From contig NZ_CP026167.1 in assembly GCF_002902985.1 (NCBI RefSeq), positions 2,852,001 through 2,916,000 of the forward strand: a DNA stretch of 64,000 nt, read 5' to 3'. Source of the DNA: Leclercia sp. LSNIH1. Its GTDB lineage: Bacteria; Pseudomonadota; Gammaproteobacteria; Enterobacterales; Enterobacteriaceae. A model generated the notes under the pieces. The model saw only the letters and a list, made by a program, of their open reading frames with translations. It did no database searches and was not told where the DNA came from. Below, piece after piece: positions 40,061 through 51,295 of this stretch (positions within the stretch are counted from its first letter, which is position 1; each line of letters begins with the position of its first letter). Made by a program: the position numbers and the translations under genes.

Positions 40061-41089
40061 TTAATCGATATTGAGAAAGGGCGTTTTCCGTTTCCCTTTT
40101 TTATCGCTGTACATGGCGGCGTCGGCTACCCGCAGTGCGCTATCTGCATCCAGTCTGGCAGGATCCACCTCAATCACCCCCAGGCTGGCGCCCGGGTAGA
40201 CCAGATGCACATCCCCCAGCCAGTACTCCCCGGCGATCTGTGCGCTCAGCTGTCTCTTCAGCACCGTCAGCGACGTCTGCTCGCCGCTTTCGCTATCATG
40301 ACTCAGGCAGGCCACCAGGAACTCGTCGCCACCCAGCCTGCCGACGATATCATCCTCGTCGCGTCCTTCATTCAACCGTTTACCCACTTCCACCAGGAAC
40401 CGATCGCCAGCCTCATGGCCAAAGCGATCGTTAATAAGTTTGAAATTATCCAGATCGATATAGGCGATAATGGCATTGCGGTTCAGATGACGCGCCAGCG
40501 AGAAGAGGGTGGTGAGATTTTCAAAAATCGCGCGACGGTTAGGCAGCCCGGTCAGGGCATCGGTATAGGACCAGGTAATCAGGGCGGCGTTAGCTTCACG
40601 CAACTGCCGGACAAGCGACTCTTTCTCAATGTACTGGGCGATGAGCCCGGCGAAGAGCTTTAAGACCTGCTCGCCGCGTTCGCTCAACGGTTGTTTATGG
40701 GTGCTGGTGGCGCAGAGGGTGCCATAGAGCGAACCATCCGTCAGATGAACCGGTATGCTCACGTAGGTGGTGATACCCAGCGCTTTTGCCGCGTCGCAGT
40801 CTGCAAAGCGTTCGGGGACGTTATCGCTATAGAAGCAGTCGGAATCGATCGCCCGTTTGCACAGCGTGTCGCCCCAGGGAACGCTGAGCCCTTCCGGGAT
40901 TTGCATCTGTTTGCTGTTTCTGGCGTAGAGAATATGCTGCAGACGGGCGTTGATATCAATTTTGGTAAGGTAGGTGGACTCCATGTCCGTCACTATCTCA
41001 AGCATTTCGAGCAGCTGACGCACCAGGCCCTCAAGTGATTGCTCAGTGCTGAGCGTTTCTGAAACACGGGCAAGAATAATATCCGACAT
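40061..41089 (-). CDS. dgcP: Diguanylate cyclase DgcP (YeaP)
   Basis: In this 342-residue protein, residues ~15-165 form a GAF domain and residues ~185-335 a GGDEF domain with the intact GRLGGDEFLVA signature, so it should make cyclic di-GMP from two GTP. In E. coli it is a cell-pole-associated cyclase. The ATG at 41089 is chosen; a TTG four codons upstream is directly after the GGGGAG site and is less likely. Confidence 0.92.
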   Translation of the reverse strand: MSDIILARVSETLSTEQSLEGLVRQLLEMLEIVTDMESTYLTKIDINARLQHILYARNSKQMQIPEGLSVPWGDTLCKRAIDSDCFYSDNVPERFADCDAAKALGITTYVSIPVHLTDGSLYGTLCATSTHKQPLSERGEQVLKLFAGLIAQYIEKESLVRQLREANAALITWSYTDALTGLPNRRAIFENLTTLFSLARHLNRNAIIAYIDLDNFKLINDRFGHEAGDRFLVEVGKRLNEGRDEDDIVGRLGGDEFLVACLSHDSESGEQTSLTVLKRQLSAQIAGEYWLGDVHLVYPGASLGVIEVDPARLDADSALRVADAAMYSDKKGKRKTPFLNID

Positions 41090-41438
41090 GACGCTGCTCA
41101 ACTCCCCTTACAGATGATCTCTGTACCTGTCTGATTTGCTCAAAGATTGACGGCGGATAGTAAAACATGAATTAACAACATTTCATATATTCAGGCGAGG
41201 AAGGGCACATTCTGGCAGGAAAAAGCCCCGGCGCAGGGCCGGGGAAAATAACAGCTTGATTACGGAATGATGTTCTCTGGTCTTTGCGAGAACGATGGCA
41301 CTATAGCGAGGAAAGATGTCGGCAGAATGAAGAAATCATGGAGAAAGATTAACCGCCTCCCCTGGTGACAGGGCAGACCGGCTGGGATAAACTTTGCTAA
41401 GATAATTCTTAAACTCTCTGTATCCAGCACGAGGAAGT
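41090..41438. other. dgcP upstream region
   Basis: It contains a leftward terminator (41219-41244) that has no leftward protein gene before it, and a TATAGT element on the minus strand near 41300. No coding region was seen. Confidence 0.5.
41219..41244 (-). terminator. Leftward terminator of a possible small RNA
   Basis: CCCCGGC and GCCGGGG form a 7-bp GC stem with loop GCAGG, and the minus strand runs into five T residues. Confidence 0.75.
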
Positions 41439-41744
41439 ATGTTCCAGTTAAATCCGGGCAGCCTGGCGATGGTTATCGGCGCCCGCACGCCAGCAGGTCG
41501 TCGCAATATTGGTAAATCTGTGGAGCTGTTTAGCCTCTGTCAGCCGGGGCAGCGTTTTTTAAACCCGGTCAACGGCGTGGTGACCGAGCTGCCGCGAGGG
41601 GCAGAACGTCCCCTGTGGCTGGTGACCGGTGATGTCTGGTCGGTGGATAACCAGCACGGTTTTGCCTTTGTTCGCCCGGAACACCTGATGCCGCTCACTC
41701 CTGAAGAGGCGCCTGAAACTCTCGACGCGCTGATGCTGGACTGA
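41439..41744 (+). CDS. Conserved hypothetical protein
   Basis: I do not recognise this 101-residue protein (MFQLNPGSLAMVIGARTPAG...). It is soluble, with several Trp residues and a PEHLMPLTPEEAPETLDALM end. GAGGAAG precedes the ATG. It is convergent with the DUF488 gene, with two bases between stops. Confidence 0.7.
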   Translation: MFQLNPGSLAMVIGARTPAGRRNIGKSVELFSLCQPGQRFLNPVNGVVTELPRGAERPLWLVTGDVWSVDNQHGFAFVRPEHLMPLTPEEAPETLDALMLD

Positions 41745-41745
41745 A

Positions 41746-42090
41746 TTACAGCTTACGCAGCCAGTCGGCTAACACCAGCGCGTGATTTTGCTCCCGGTCT
41801 TTCGCGCCGTAGAGCAGCGTCACGGGCTGGTTGTCTGCCAGACGGGCAATGCGCCGCCCCTCATCTTCCTGCAAGGCCAGCTCCTGACGATAATGTTTGC
41901 TGAAGCTGGCGAAATCGATGGTCTCACTGTGAAAGTCCTTGCGCAGTGCATTGGAAGGCGCCAGCGTTTTACACCACTCATCGCACGCTAACGCCTCCTT
42001 TTTCATGCCCCGCGGCCAGAGTCGATCCACCAGGATACGGTAGCCATCGTCCTGGCTTGCCTCGTCATACAGTCGTTTGCACTGAATCAT
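41746..42090 (-). CDS. yeaO: YeaO, DUF488 family protein
   Basis: The 114-residue protein begins MIQCKRLYDEASQDDGYRIL and contains DRLWPRGMKKEAL and VTLLYGAKDREQNHA, the DUF488 hallmarks. The start at 42090 has AGGAGCAAG upstream; an upstream extension lacks a site. The length equals E. coli YeaO. Molecular function unknown. Confidence 0.88.
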   Translation of the reverse strand: MIQCKRLYDEASQDDGYRILVDRLWPRGMKKEALACDEWCKTLAPSNALRKDFHSETIDFASFSKHYRQELALQEDEGRRIARLADNQPVTLLYGAKDREQNHALVLADWLRKL

Positions 42091-42263
42091 TCTCTTGCTC
42101 CTTAATCCGGGTGACGCGGTGCTGGCGGTCACGATCGTAACGCTATCACAGGTTGGCTTTCCGCTTTTGCCCACTTATTTTAAGGTGTTGTGATATCAAC
42201 GAAAGATCGGTAGTCTGACGCGCCTTATGTTATCTGATATTTATCTGGCATAAGGATCACTGT

Positions 42264-42974
42264 ATGGAACTCTCTGCCCTAAAAGATACCCTCCGAATTG
42301 CGCTGGTCGGCGACTACAATCATGACGTGCCGGCTCACCAGGCGATTCCTCTCGCCATTGATGATGCCGCCGCGGTGCTGGATATTACCGCCGACTACGA
42401 CTGGCTGGCCACCACCGAATTAACCAGCCCGGAAGACCTGGTCGGCTACGACGCGATCTGGCTGGTTCCTGCAAGTCCCTATAAAAATGCTGACGCTGCG
42501 TTCATTGCGGCGCGGTATGCCCGGGAGAACAGCGTGCCGTTTCTGGGCACCTGCGGCGGATTCCAGCATGCGCTCATTGAATATGCGCGTAACGTTCTTG
42601 GCTGGCAGGATGCCGCCCACGCAGAAACCGATACCGCAGGGCGAATGGTCATTGCCCCCCTGACCTGCTCGCTGGTGGAGGTCGCCGATACCATTGAACT
42701 ACGCGCTAACACCCTGATCGCTAAAGCCTATGGTCAGGAGGAGATCGAGGAAGAATATCGCTGCAATTATGGCGTTTCGCCTGAATTTGCGCAGGAGCTG
42801 GAGAAGGGCGATATGCGCGTCACCGGCTGGGACGCGCAGGGGGAGATCCGTGCCGTAGAGTTGGTCACCCATCCATTCTTTGTGGCGACGCTGTTCCAGC
42901 ACGAGCGCGCTGCCCTTGCAGGGCGTCCTGCGCCGCTGGTGCAGGCGCTGCTTCGCGCGGCACAGAGTTACTGA
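42264..42974 (+). CDS. CTP-synthase-like class I amidotransferase domain protein
   Basis: The 236-residue protein starts with IALVGDYNHDVPAHQAIPLA and carries the nucleophile motif FLGTCGGFQHALIEYARN, as in the glutaminase half of CTP synthase, but it has no synthetase half. His and Glu near the end (LVTHPFFVATLFQHE) may complete the triad. It may act as a stand-alone glutaminase or related enzyme; the substrate is unknown. Confidence 0.85.
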   Translation: MELSALKDTLRIALVGDYNHDVPAHQAIPLAIDDAAAVLDITADYDWLATTELTSPEDLVGYDAIWLVPASPYKNADAAFIAARYARENSVPFLGTCGGFQHALIEYARNVLGWQDAAHAETDTAGRMVIAPLTCSLVEVADTIELRANTLIAKAYGQEEIEEEYRCNYGVSPEFAQELEKGDMRVTGWDAQGEIRAVELVTHPFFVATLFQHERAALAGRPAPLVQALLRAAQSY

Positions 42975-42983
42975 ATAAAGGGC

Positions 42984-44171
42984 TTAGCCGGGTGTGATCT
43001 CCCGGTCACGCCCGGCAAGGATCCCGCACACGGCCATGATGACTGACACCAGCGCACAGGCCAGCAGCGGGATCCGCCAGTCGCCGTTGGTATCATGGAT
43101 TTTACCCATCAGCGGCGGGCCACAGGCGGCAAGCAGATAGCCGACCGATTGCGCCATCCCGGAAAGGGCTGCCGCCTGATGGGCCGAACTGGCGCGCAGG
43201 CCAATAAACGTCAGGCCGAGGATCATCGTCGCACCGGAGCCAAAGCCAAAAATCAGCGTCCACATCACCGCCATCGCTGGCATAAACCACAGCCCGGCAG
43301 CACTTACCGCACACATCATCGCCGCCAGTCCGGCGATACCGCGCTGATCTTTCAGGCGAAGCAGGATCAGCGGCACGACAATTCCCGGTGCCGCGGTCGC
43401 CAGCTGTAACAGCCCGTGCAGGGAACCCGCCTCGGTTTCGCTGTATCCGTGACTCTGCAGGATCGCCGGAAGCCAGCCAATAATCACATAGTAAATCAGC
43501 GAGTTAATCCCCAGAAACAGCGTCACCTGCCAGGCCAGTGCGGAACGCCAGATACCCCGGCTGTGCAGGGCGCGGGCGCCGCTCAGGGAGCCGGCAGGGC
43601 GCTGACGCCATTGCGGGAGCCACAGCAGCAGGGCCAGCAGAGGAAATACCATCAGCATTAACAGCGCGCCGTGCCAGCCCGCGCCGCTCAGGGCAACCGG
43701 CACCACCAGCGCCGAGCCCAGCGCGGCGGCAGCTCCCATGGTCAGGGAGTACGCCCCGGTAAGTTTCGCCACCTGGCCGGGGAAATCGCGTTTGATCAGC
43801 CCCGGGAGCAGGACGTTGCCCAGCGCAATACCGCAGCCAATGATGGCGGTGCCGCCAAACAGCAATGCCGAAGAGGGAAGTGAACGCAGGGCAATCCCGG
43901 CGATGATCAGCAGCAGGGCGATAAACAGGCTGCGCTCCATCCCGATGCGCCGGGCGAGGCCGGCCGCCAGCGGCGAAATCAGCGCAAAGGCCAGCAGGGG
44001 AAGGGTGGTAAGCAGTCCGGTCTGGGCGGTGGTCAGGGCATAATCTGTACGAATAGCATCCAGCAGCGGCGCTGCACCGGTAAAGGTCACCCGCAGTGAG
44101 GTGGCAATCATCAGGATCCCGGCAATCAACAGCGCTCGCTGTTTGCCGGTAGCAGAAAGGGCAAGGGTCAT
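42984..44171 (-). CDS. nimT: NimT (YeaN) MFS transporter
   Basis: The 395-residue protein with 12 hydrophobic helices belongs to the CynX/NimT family of the major facilitator superfamily. In E. coli it exports 2-nitroimidazole and is repressed by the divergently encoded NimR. Here nimR lies 96 bases away in the same layout. Confidence 0.9.
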   Translation of the reverse strand: MTLALSATGKQRALLIAGILMIATSLRVTFTGAAPLLDAIRTDYALTTAQTGLLTTLPLLAFALISPLAAGLARRIGMERSLFIALLLIIAGIALRSLPSSALLFGGTAIIGCGIALGNVLLPGLIKRDFPGQVAKLTGAYSLTMGAAAALGSALVVPVALSGAGWHGALLMLMVFPLLALLLWLPQWRQRPAGSLSGARALHSRGIWRSALAWQVTLFLGINSLIYYVIIGWLPAILQSHGYSETEAGSLHGLLQLATAAPGIVVPLILLRLKDQRGIAGLAAMMCAVSAAGLWFMPAMAVMWTLIFGFGSGATMILGLTFIGLRASSAHQAAALSGMAQSVGYLLAACGPPLMGKIHDTNGDWRIPLLACALVSVIMAVCGILAGRDREITPG

Positions 44172-44267
44172 GGGAATCTCTTACGTCGAAATGAGGCTAC
44201 AGGATACGCATTTTCACCGTGGTTGAAATCAAGCTAAAATGACAGATTATCGCTAATATCGGACAAA

Positions 44268-45059
44268 ATGATGCCTGGACTCGGCCTTGCGGGATACGAT
44301 CCCGACAGCCAGCACGATCCTGCGGTGGCGTTTCATGTGCGCGTGGTGGAAGACGAGCAGCGCATTCCGTTCCACCAGCACCGCAAAGGTCAGCTGATCC
44401 TCGCCCTGCACGGAGCCATTACCTGCGAGGTGGAAAATGCCATGTGGATGGTGCCCCCGCAGTTCGCCGTCTGGATCCCCGGCCTGCTGCCGCACAGCAA
44501 TAAGGCCACGCCCAGCGCCCGCCTCTGCTTTTTGTTTATTGAACCCGGCGCGGTATCGATGCCGGACCGCTGCTGCACCCTGAAAATTTCACCTCTGGTG
44601 CGGGAGTTGATCCTGACCCTGGCGGAGCGCAGCCCCGCTGAGCAGGAGCCTGCCACCCGGCGGCTGGTGCAGGTGCTGTTTGATGAGCTGCCCCGACAGC
44701 CCCAGGAGCAGCTGCAGCTCCCTGTATCCACGCACCCCAAAATCCGCCTGATGAGTGACACCATGGCCGAATCGCCTGCCGCCTGGCAGACGCTGCACCA
44801 GTGGGCGCGCCATTTTGCGATGAGTGAGCGCAATCTCGCCCGGCTGGTGGTCAGCGAAACCGGGCTCAGCTTTCGCCGCTGGCGGCATCAGCTCCAGCTG
44901 ATTGTCGCCCTGCAAGGGCTCATTAGCGGGCAGTCGGTGCAGCAGGTGGCGCAAAACCTGGGTTATGACTCCACCACGGCATTTATCACGATGTTCAAAA
45001 AAGGGCTGGGCCAGACCCCGGCCCGGTATGTCGCCAGCCTCGCTACGACTTCCCGATAA
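44268..45059 (+). CDS. nimR: NimR (YeaM) AraC-family regulator
   Basis: The 263-residue protein has an N-terminal cupin-like domain ([16 protein letters not shown] pattern) and a C-terminal AraC double helix-turn-helix ([22 protein letters not shown] and [25 protein letters not shown]). It controls the adjacent nimT gene. Two adjacent ATG codons (44268 and 44271) are possible starts. The end overlaps yeaL tail to tail. Confidence 0.9.
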   Translation: MMPGLGLAGYDPDSQHDPAVAFHVRVVEDEQRIPFHQHRKGQLILALHGAITCEVENAMWMVPPQFAVWIPGLLPHSNKATPSARLCFLFIEPGAVSMPDRCCTLKISPLVRELILTLAERSPAEQEPATRRLVQVLFDELPRQPQEQLQLPVSTHPKIRLMSDTMAESPAAWQTLHQWARHFAMSERNLARLVVSETGLSFRRWRHQLQLIVALQGLISGQSVQQVAQNLGYDSTTAFITMFKKGLGQTPARYVASLATTSR

Positions 45060-45489
45060 ACAACGACACCAGCCCGGCGGCGATCAACGGGCCGACCGGG
45101 ACGCCGCGGAAGAGCGCCACGCCTAACACCGTACCCACCAGCAGGCCCGCGACCAGCGTGGGCTGGGAGCTCATCAGCGTAACGCCGCGACCACCAAGCC
45201 AGGAGACAAATACCCCCACGGCAATGGCGATCAACGATTTCCAGTTCATAAAGGCATGGATAAGCGTGGAAGCCGGTAAAGTGCCGCTGGCGATGGGGGC
45301 CATCACCCCGATGGTCAGGATGATGATCCCCACCGTCAGCCCCTGTTTTTCAATCCACGGGAAAAAACCGCTAAGCGGCGTCACGCGAACGATGATCAGA
45401 ACCAGAATTGATATTGCGACCGTGGTGTTATGGCTGATAAAGCCCAGCGCGGCCAGGCCCAGAAGAATGAGCAGGGTAGGGTCAAACAT
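45043..45489 (-). CDS. yeaL: YeaL, DUF441 membrane protein
   Basis: The 148-residue protein has four hydrophobic helices, and the pattern [23 protein letters not shown]...[27 protein letters not shown] is that of the UPF0756/YeaL family. An inner-membrane protein of unknown role. Confidence 0.9.
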   Translation of the reverse strand: MFDPTLLILLGLAALGFISHNTTVAISILVLIIVRVTPLSGFFPWIEKQGLTVGIIILTIGVMAPIASGTLPASTLIHAFMNWKSLIAIAVGVFVSWLGGRGVTLMSSQPTLVAGLLVGTVLGVALFRGVPVGPLIAAGLVSLFIGKS

Positions 45490-45881
45490 AGGGTATTCCT
45501 TGCCAAAATAGAAAAGTAAGCCTGCTTACTTTACGTGCTCGCGTGCCGGTAAAAAGGATTTTGTGCAAAAAAGAGTGTGATTTGGGCGATTGCCTGAAGT
45601 GGAGAGACGGTGCGGGTTAACGCCACGGACAGGCGGTTCAGCCGGGAAAAAATGGCGTTATTTTGAATATTCGCTGCTGGCGTTGAGTATCAGCAAAACC
45701 AACAACATGACAATTTTCAACTTTTTTCTACCGCTCTTATTCTCCTCACGCAACGTTGTTCCGGTTTACCCCCTTCGGCAAACTTTATGTAGTTTATGTG
45801 CCTGCTCGTTAAGCGCTTTCGTTATCGAAAGGATTCGGTTTCGCAGCGGTACACCACGCCACTCTTCAATCAGGCACAGCA
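45490..45881. other. Intergenic region before the copper receptor
   Basis: It holds the promoter region of yeaL (leftward) and of the receptor gene (rightward). I see no metal-regulator box that I can assign with confidence and no gene. Confidence 0.4.
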
Positions 45882-47906
45882 ATGAAAAAATTTACGTTTC
45901 CCCCCCATCCTCTGGCTCTGGCACTGCTCACCGCCTTTTCCGGCGCAGCGCTTGCCGCGGGGACTATCAGCACAGCACCGGTGAACGATCAGGATGTGAT
46001 CACCGTGACGGCACCGGTTCTTTCTCCACTTGAAGTGGTCACGTCGCCCAAAACCCCGCGCCAGCCGGTGCCGGCCAGCGACGGCTCGGATTACCTCAAA
46101 ACCATCCCCGGCTTTAGCCAGATCCGTAATGGCGGCAGCAATGGCGATCCGGTATTTCGCGGCATGTTTGGCTCACGTCTGCGCCTGCTGACCAACGACA
46201 GCGAAATGCTCGGCGCCTGTCCGGCGCGAATGGATGCGCCAAGCTCGTACATCTCGCCGGAAAGCTACGATCTGCTGACGGTCACCAAAGGGCCGGAAAC
46301 CGTACTCTGGGGGCCGGGGAACTCCGCCGGGACGGTACGCTTCGAACGTGAACCGCCCCGTTTTGACAGCGCCGGCATCAAGGGCGACGCCAGCTTTCTC
46401 GCCGCTTCGAATGACCGCTTCGATGAAAATGCCGATGTCAGCTTCGGTAACGACACGGGCTATGTACGCCTCAACGGCAATAAATCGAAAGCGGGCGACT
46501 ACAAAGACGGTAACGGCGATCGCGTGGCCTCGAAATGGGACAAGTGGAACACCGATCTGGCCATCGGCTGGACACCGGATGCGGATACGTTACTGGAACT
46601 CACCGCCGGTCCAAGCTATGCCGGGCGCGGCATGGACGGATCCCAGTTCAAGCGCGAAAGCCTGGGCCTGCGCTTTAAGAAAGAGAATATCGGCGACATT
46701 TTCGATTCCCTGGAGATGAGTGCCTATTACAACTACGCCAACCACATCATGGACAACTACTCCATGCGCTCCCCCGGCACCCCGGACTCCGGCTCCATGA
46801 ACGGCATGCCGATGGGATCGATGGATATGTCGATGCCGATGGAAAAACAGGTCGATCGTCGCACCGTCGGCGGCAGGATGTTGGGGACCTGGCTATGGTC
46901 AGATTTCCAGCTGCAAAGCGGGCTGGATATGCAGACCAACACCCATCGCAGCAACGAAGATGATGAGGACAAAGGCTGGCAGGAAGATGCACGTTTTCAC
47001 GATTATGGCGCGTTCGGCGAGCTGACGTGGAATGCGACCGATCTGAGTAAAGTGATTGGCGGCGCGCGTCTGGATAAGGTCGAAGTGGATAACTATACCG
47101 GCATCGGCAGCGACAGCCGCGAGGATACCCTTCCGGCGGGCTTCCTGCGCGTGGAGCATAATCTGGGCGCGGCACCGGCGATGGTCTACGCCGGGCTCGG
47201 TTATACCGAACGATTCCCCGATTACTGGGAGCTTTTTTCGCCCACCTATGGCCCGGACGGCACCTCGGATGTCTTTGATAATCTCAAACCAGAGCAAACC
47301 ACCCAGCTTGACGTCGGCGCCCAGTATAAAGGCGAGCGTACCACCGGGTGGATCTCCGCCTATGTCGGGCGCATCAACGACTTTATTCTGTTTAGCTACG
47401 ATCCGGACGATTCCCACGTCAGCCAGGCCGACAACGTGGATGCCACCATTATGGGTGGGGAGATGGGCGCCTCCTGGCAGCTGAGCGATCAGTGGAAAAC
47501 CGACGCTACCCTTAACTACTCCTGGGGGGAGAACACGGACGACCACCAGCCGCTGCCGCAAATGCCGCCGCTGGAGGCTCGTCTTGGCCTCACGTGGGAG
47601 CAGGGCGACTGGAGTTCAACCGGCCTGCTGCGCATGGTGAGCCCGCAGCATCGGGTGGCGATGAACGAAGGTAACGTGGTCGGCAAAGATTTCGATCAGA
47701 GCGCTGGCTTTGCCATTCTCTCCGCCAACGCGGCATGGAAGGTGAATAACTACCTGAAGCTGAGCAGTGGGGTCGATAACCTGCTGGACAAAAACTACAG
47801 CGAACATCTTAACCTGGCGGGGAACAGCAGCTTTGGCTACTCCTCCGACACGCCGGTCAATGAACCGGGTCGGACCGTGTGGGCAAAAATGAACGTTACG
47901 TTCTGA
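45882..47906 (+). CDS. TonB-dependent copper receptor (OprC type)
   Basis: The 674-residue outer-membrane protein has a signal peptide (residues 1-26), a plug domain and a 22-strand barrel ending in a C-terminal Phe. The plug has C113-x3-M117 in LGACPARMD, equivalent to the Cys-xxx-Met copper ligands of OprC. A Met-rich loop (MNGMPMGSMDMSMPME, ~305-320) could collect copper. It should import copper with TonB energy. The neighbours are unrelated. It is an accessory gene relative to E. coli between yeaL and yeaH. Confidence 0.88.
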   Translation: MKKFTFPPHPLALALLTAFSGAALAAGTISTAPVNDQDVITVTAPVLSPLEVVTSPKTPRQPVPASDGSDYLKTIPGFSQIRNGGSNGDPVFRGMFGSRLRLLTNDSEMLGACPARMDAPSSYISPESYDLLTVTKGPETVLWGPGNSAGTVRFEREPPRFDSAGIKGDASFLAASNDRFDENADVSFGNDTGYVRLNGNKSKAGDYKDGNGDRVASKWDKWNTDLAIGWTPDADTLLELTAGPSYAGRGMDGSQFKRESLGLRFKKENIGDIFDSLEMSAYYNYANHIMDNYSMRSPGTPDSGSMNGMPMGSMDMSMPMEKQVDRRTVGGRMLGTWLWSDFQLQSGLDMQTNTHRSNEDDEDKGWQEDARFHDYGAFGELTWNATDLSKVIGGARLDKVEVDNYTGIGSDSREDTLPAGFLRVEHNLGAAPAMVYAGLGYTERFPDYWELFSPTYGPDGTSDVFDNLKPEQTTQLDVGAQYKGERTTGWISAYVGRINDFILFSYDPDDSHVSQADNVDATIMGGEMGASWQLSDQWKTDATLNYSWGENTDDHQPLPQMPPLEARLGLTWEQGDWSSTGLLRMVSPQHRVAMNEGNVVGKDFDQSAGFAILSANAAWKVNNYLKLSSGVDNLLDKNYSEHLNLAGNSSFGYSSDTPVNEPGRTVWAKMNVTF

Positions 47907-47950
47907 CAGAAAGCTAACGTAAAACCGCCGGTCAATGACCGGCGGTGGCG

Positions 47951-49360
<1,410 letters not shown>

Positions 49361-51295
49361 TTAAGATGACTTACGCACGCGCAGGTACCATTCGCAGAGC
49401 AGGCGAACCTGTTTGCGGGTGTAACCTTTCTCCATCATGCGGTCGACAAAATCGTCGTGCTTTTTCTGCTCGTCGGTTGAGGTTTTGGCATTGAACGAAA
49501 TGACCGGCAACAGCTCCTCGGTATTGGAGAACATTTTCTTCTCAATAACGGTGCGCAGTTTTTCGTAGCTGGTCCAGTTTGGATTCCGTCCGCTGAAGTT
49601 CGCTCTGGCGCGCAGCACGAAGTTGACGATCTCGTTACGGAAGTCTTTCGGGTTACTGATCCCGGCAGGCTTCTCGATTTTTTCCAGTTCCGCATTCAGT
49701 GACTCGCGGTCAAACAGCTGGCCGGTATCCGGGTCGCGGTACTCCTGATCCTGGATCCAGAAATCGGCATAGGTGACGTAGCGGTCAAAAATGTTCTGTC
49801 CATACTCGGAGTAAGATTCCAGATAGGCGGTCTGGATCTCTTTGCCAATAAACTCGGCGTATTTCGGGATCAGATAGCCTTTCAGGAACTCCAGGTAACG
49901 TTCAGCCTGTTCCTGCGGGAACTGTTCACGTTCAATCTGCTGCTCCAGCACGTAGAAGAGGTGTACCGGGTTAGCGGCCACTTCGGTGTGGTCAAAGTTG
50001 AACACACGGGAGAGGATTTTGAACGCGAAACGCGTGGAGAGACCGTTCATCCCTTCATCGACACCGGCGTAGTCACGATACTCCTGATAGGATTTCGCTT
50101 TCGGGTCGGTATCTTTCAGGCTTTCACCGTCGTAAACACGCATTTTCGAGTAAATGCTGGAGTTTTCTGGCTCTTTCAGGCGCGACAGGATTGAGAAGCG
50201 CGACAGCGTCTCCAGGGTTCCCGGGGCGCAAGGGGCATGAACCAGCTCACTGTGGTTAAGCAGTTTTTCGTAAATCTTGATCTCTTCGGAGATCCGCAGG
50301 CAGTAAGGCACTTTGACAATGTAAACACGGTCAAGGAACGCCTCGTTGTTTTTATTGTTTCTGAACTGAACCCATTCAGATTCGTTGGAGTGCGCCAGGA
50401 TAATGCCGTTAAACGGCAGGGCGGAAATACCTTCCGTCCCGTTGTAGTTACCTTCCTGGGTTGCCGTCAACAGTGGATGCAGCACCTTAATCGGCGCTTT
50501 AAACATCTCGACGAACTCCATAATCCCCTGGTTGGCGCGGCACAGCGCACCGGAATAGCCGTATGCGTCAGGATCGTTTTGCGCGTGGTTTTCCAGTTTA
50601 CGGATATCCACTTTACCGACCAGAGCAGAGATATCCTGGTTGTTCTCATCACCCGGTTCAGTTTTGGCAATCGCAATCTGCTCCAGAATGGATGGCCATA
50701 CTTTTACCACACGGAATTTAGTGATATCACCGCCAAATTCGTGCAGGCGTTTCGCTGCCCACGGCGACATGATCGTCCCGAGATAGCGGCGAGGGATGCC
50801 GTACTCTTTATCCAGTATCTGCGCATCTTCCTGCGGGTTAAACAGGCACAGCGGATGGTCGTTCACCGGGCTGCGTTCACCGTTGGCGCTCAGGACGTAG
50901 ATCGGTACGCGCTGCATCAACGATTTCAGCCTCTCGGCCAGCGAGGATTTACCGCCGCCAACGGGACCCAACAGATACAAAATCTGCTTCTTCTCTTCCA
51001 GACCCTGAGCAGCATGTTTCAGATAAGAGACAATCTGCTCGATGGCATCTTCCATGCCGTAAAATTCTTCAAACGCAGGATATCGGGCGACGACCCGATT
51101 CGAAAACAGACGGGAAAGCCGTGGCTCCTGGGCGGTATCAACCATATTTGGCTCACCGATAGCCATCAATAGTCGTTCCGCCGCATTGGCATAAGCACTG
51201 CGATCTTGCCGGCAGATGGTAAGAAACTCCTGCAGTGTGAACTCTTCGTCCTTGGCAGCTTCATAACGCTGGCGATAGTGATCGAATATATTCAT
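49361..51295 (-). CDS. yeaG: YeaG, PrkA-family serine protein kinase
   Basis: The 644-residue protein equals E. coli YeaG. The N-terminal AAA domain has the P-loop GPVGGGKSS at residues 110-118. The C-terminal PrkA domain follows. It is needed for survival in sustained nitrogen starvation and stress in E. coli. The upstream region has a good sigma-54 promoter. Confidence 0.95.
   Translation of the reverse strand: MNIFDHYRQRYEAAKDEEFTLQEFLTICRQDRSAYANAAERLLMAIGEPNMVDTAQEPRLSRLFSNRVVARYPAFEEFYGMEDAIEQIVSYLKHAAQGLEEKKQILYLLGPVGGGKSSLAERLKSLMQRVPIYVLSANGERSPVNDHPLCLFNPQEDAQILDKEYGIPRRYLGTIMSPWAAKRLHEFGGDITKFRVVKVWPSILEQIAIAKTEPGDENNQDISALVGKVDIRKLENHAQNDPDAYGYSGALCRANQGIMEFVEMFKAPIKVLHPLLTATQEGNYNGTEGISALPFNGIILAHSNESEWVQFRNNKNNEAFLDRVYIVKVPYCLRISEEIKIYEKLLNHSELVHAPCAPGTLETLSRFSILSRLKEPENSSIYSKMRVYDGESLKDTDPKAKSYQEYRDYAGVDEGMNGLSTRFAFKILSRVFNFDHTEVAANPVHLFYVLEQQIEREQFPQEQAERYLEFLKGYLIPKYAEFIGKEIQTAYLESYSEYGQNIFDRYVTYADFWIQDQEYRDPDTGQLFDRESLNAELEKIEKPAGISNPKDFRNEIVNFVLRARANFSGRNPNWTSYEKLRTVIEKKMFSNTEELLPVISFNAKTSTDEQKKHDDFVDRMMEKGYTRKQVRLLCEWYLRVRKSS

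Noticed and set aside
45590..46033. 147-codon frame before the copper receptor
   Set aside because: It overlaps the receptor signal peptide and plug in another frame and has no recognisable sequence; an artefact of GC-rich DNA.
50237..51172. 311-codon frame antisense to yeaG
   Set aside because: A shadow of the PrkA kinase gene, with no independent start signal; long antisense frames are common opposite biased genes.
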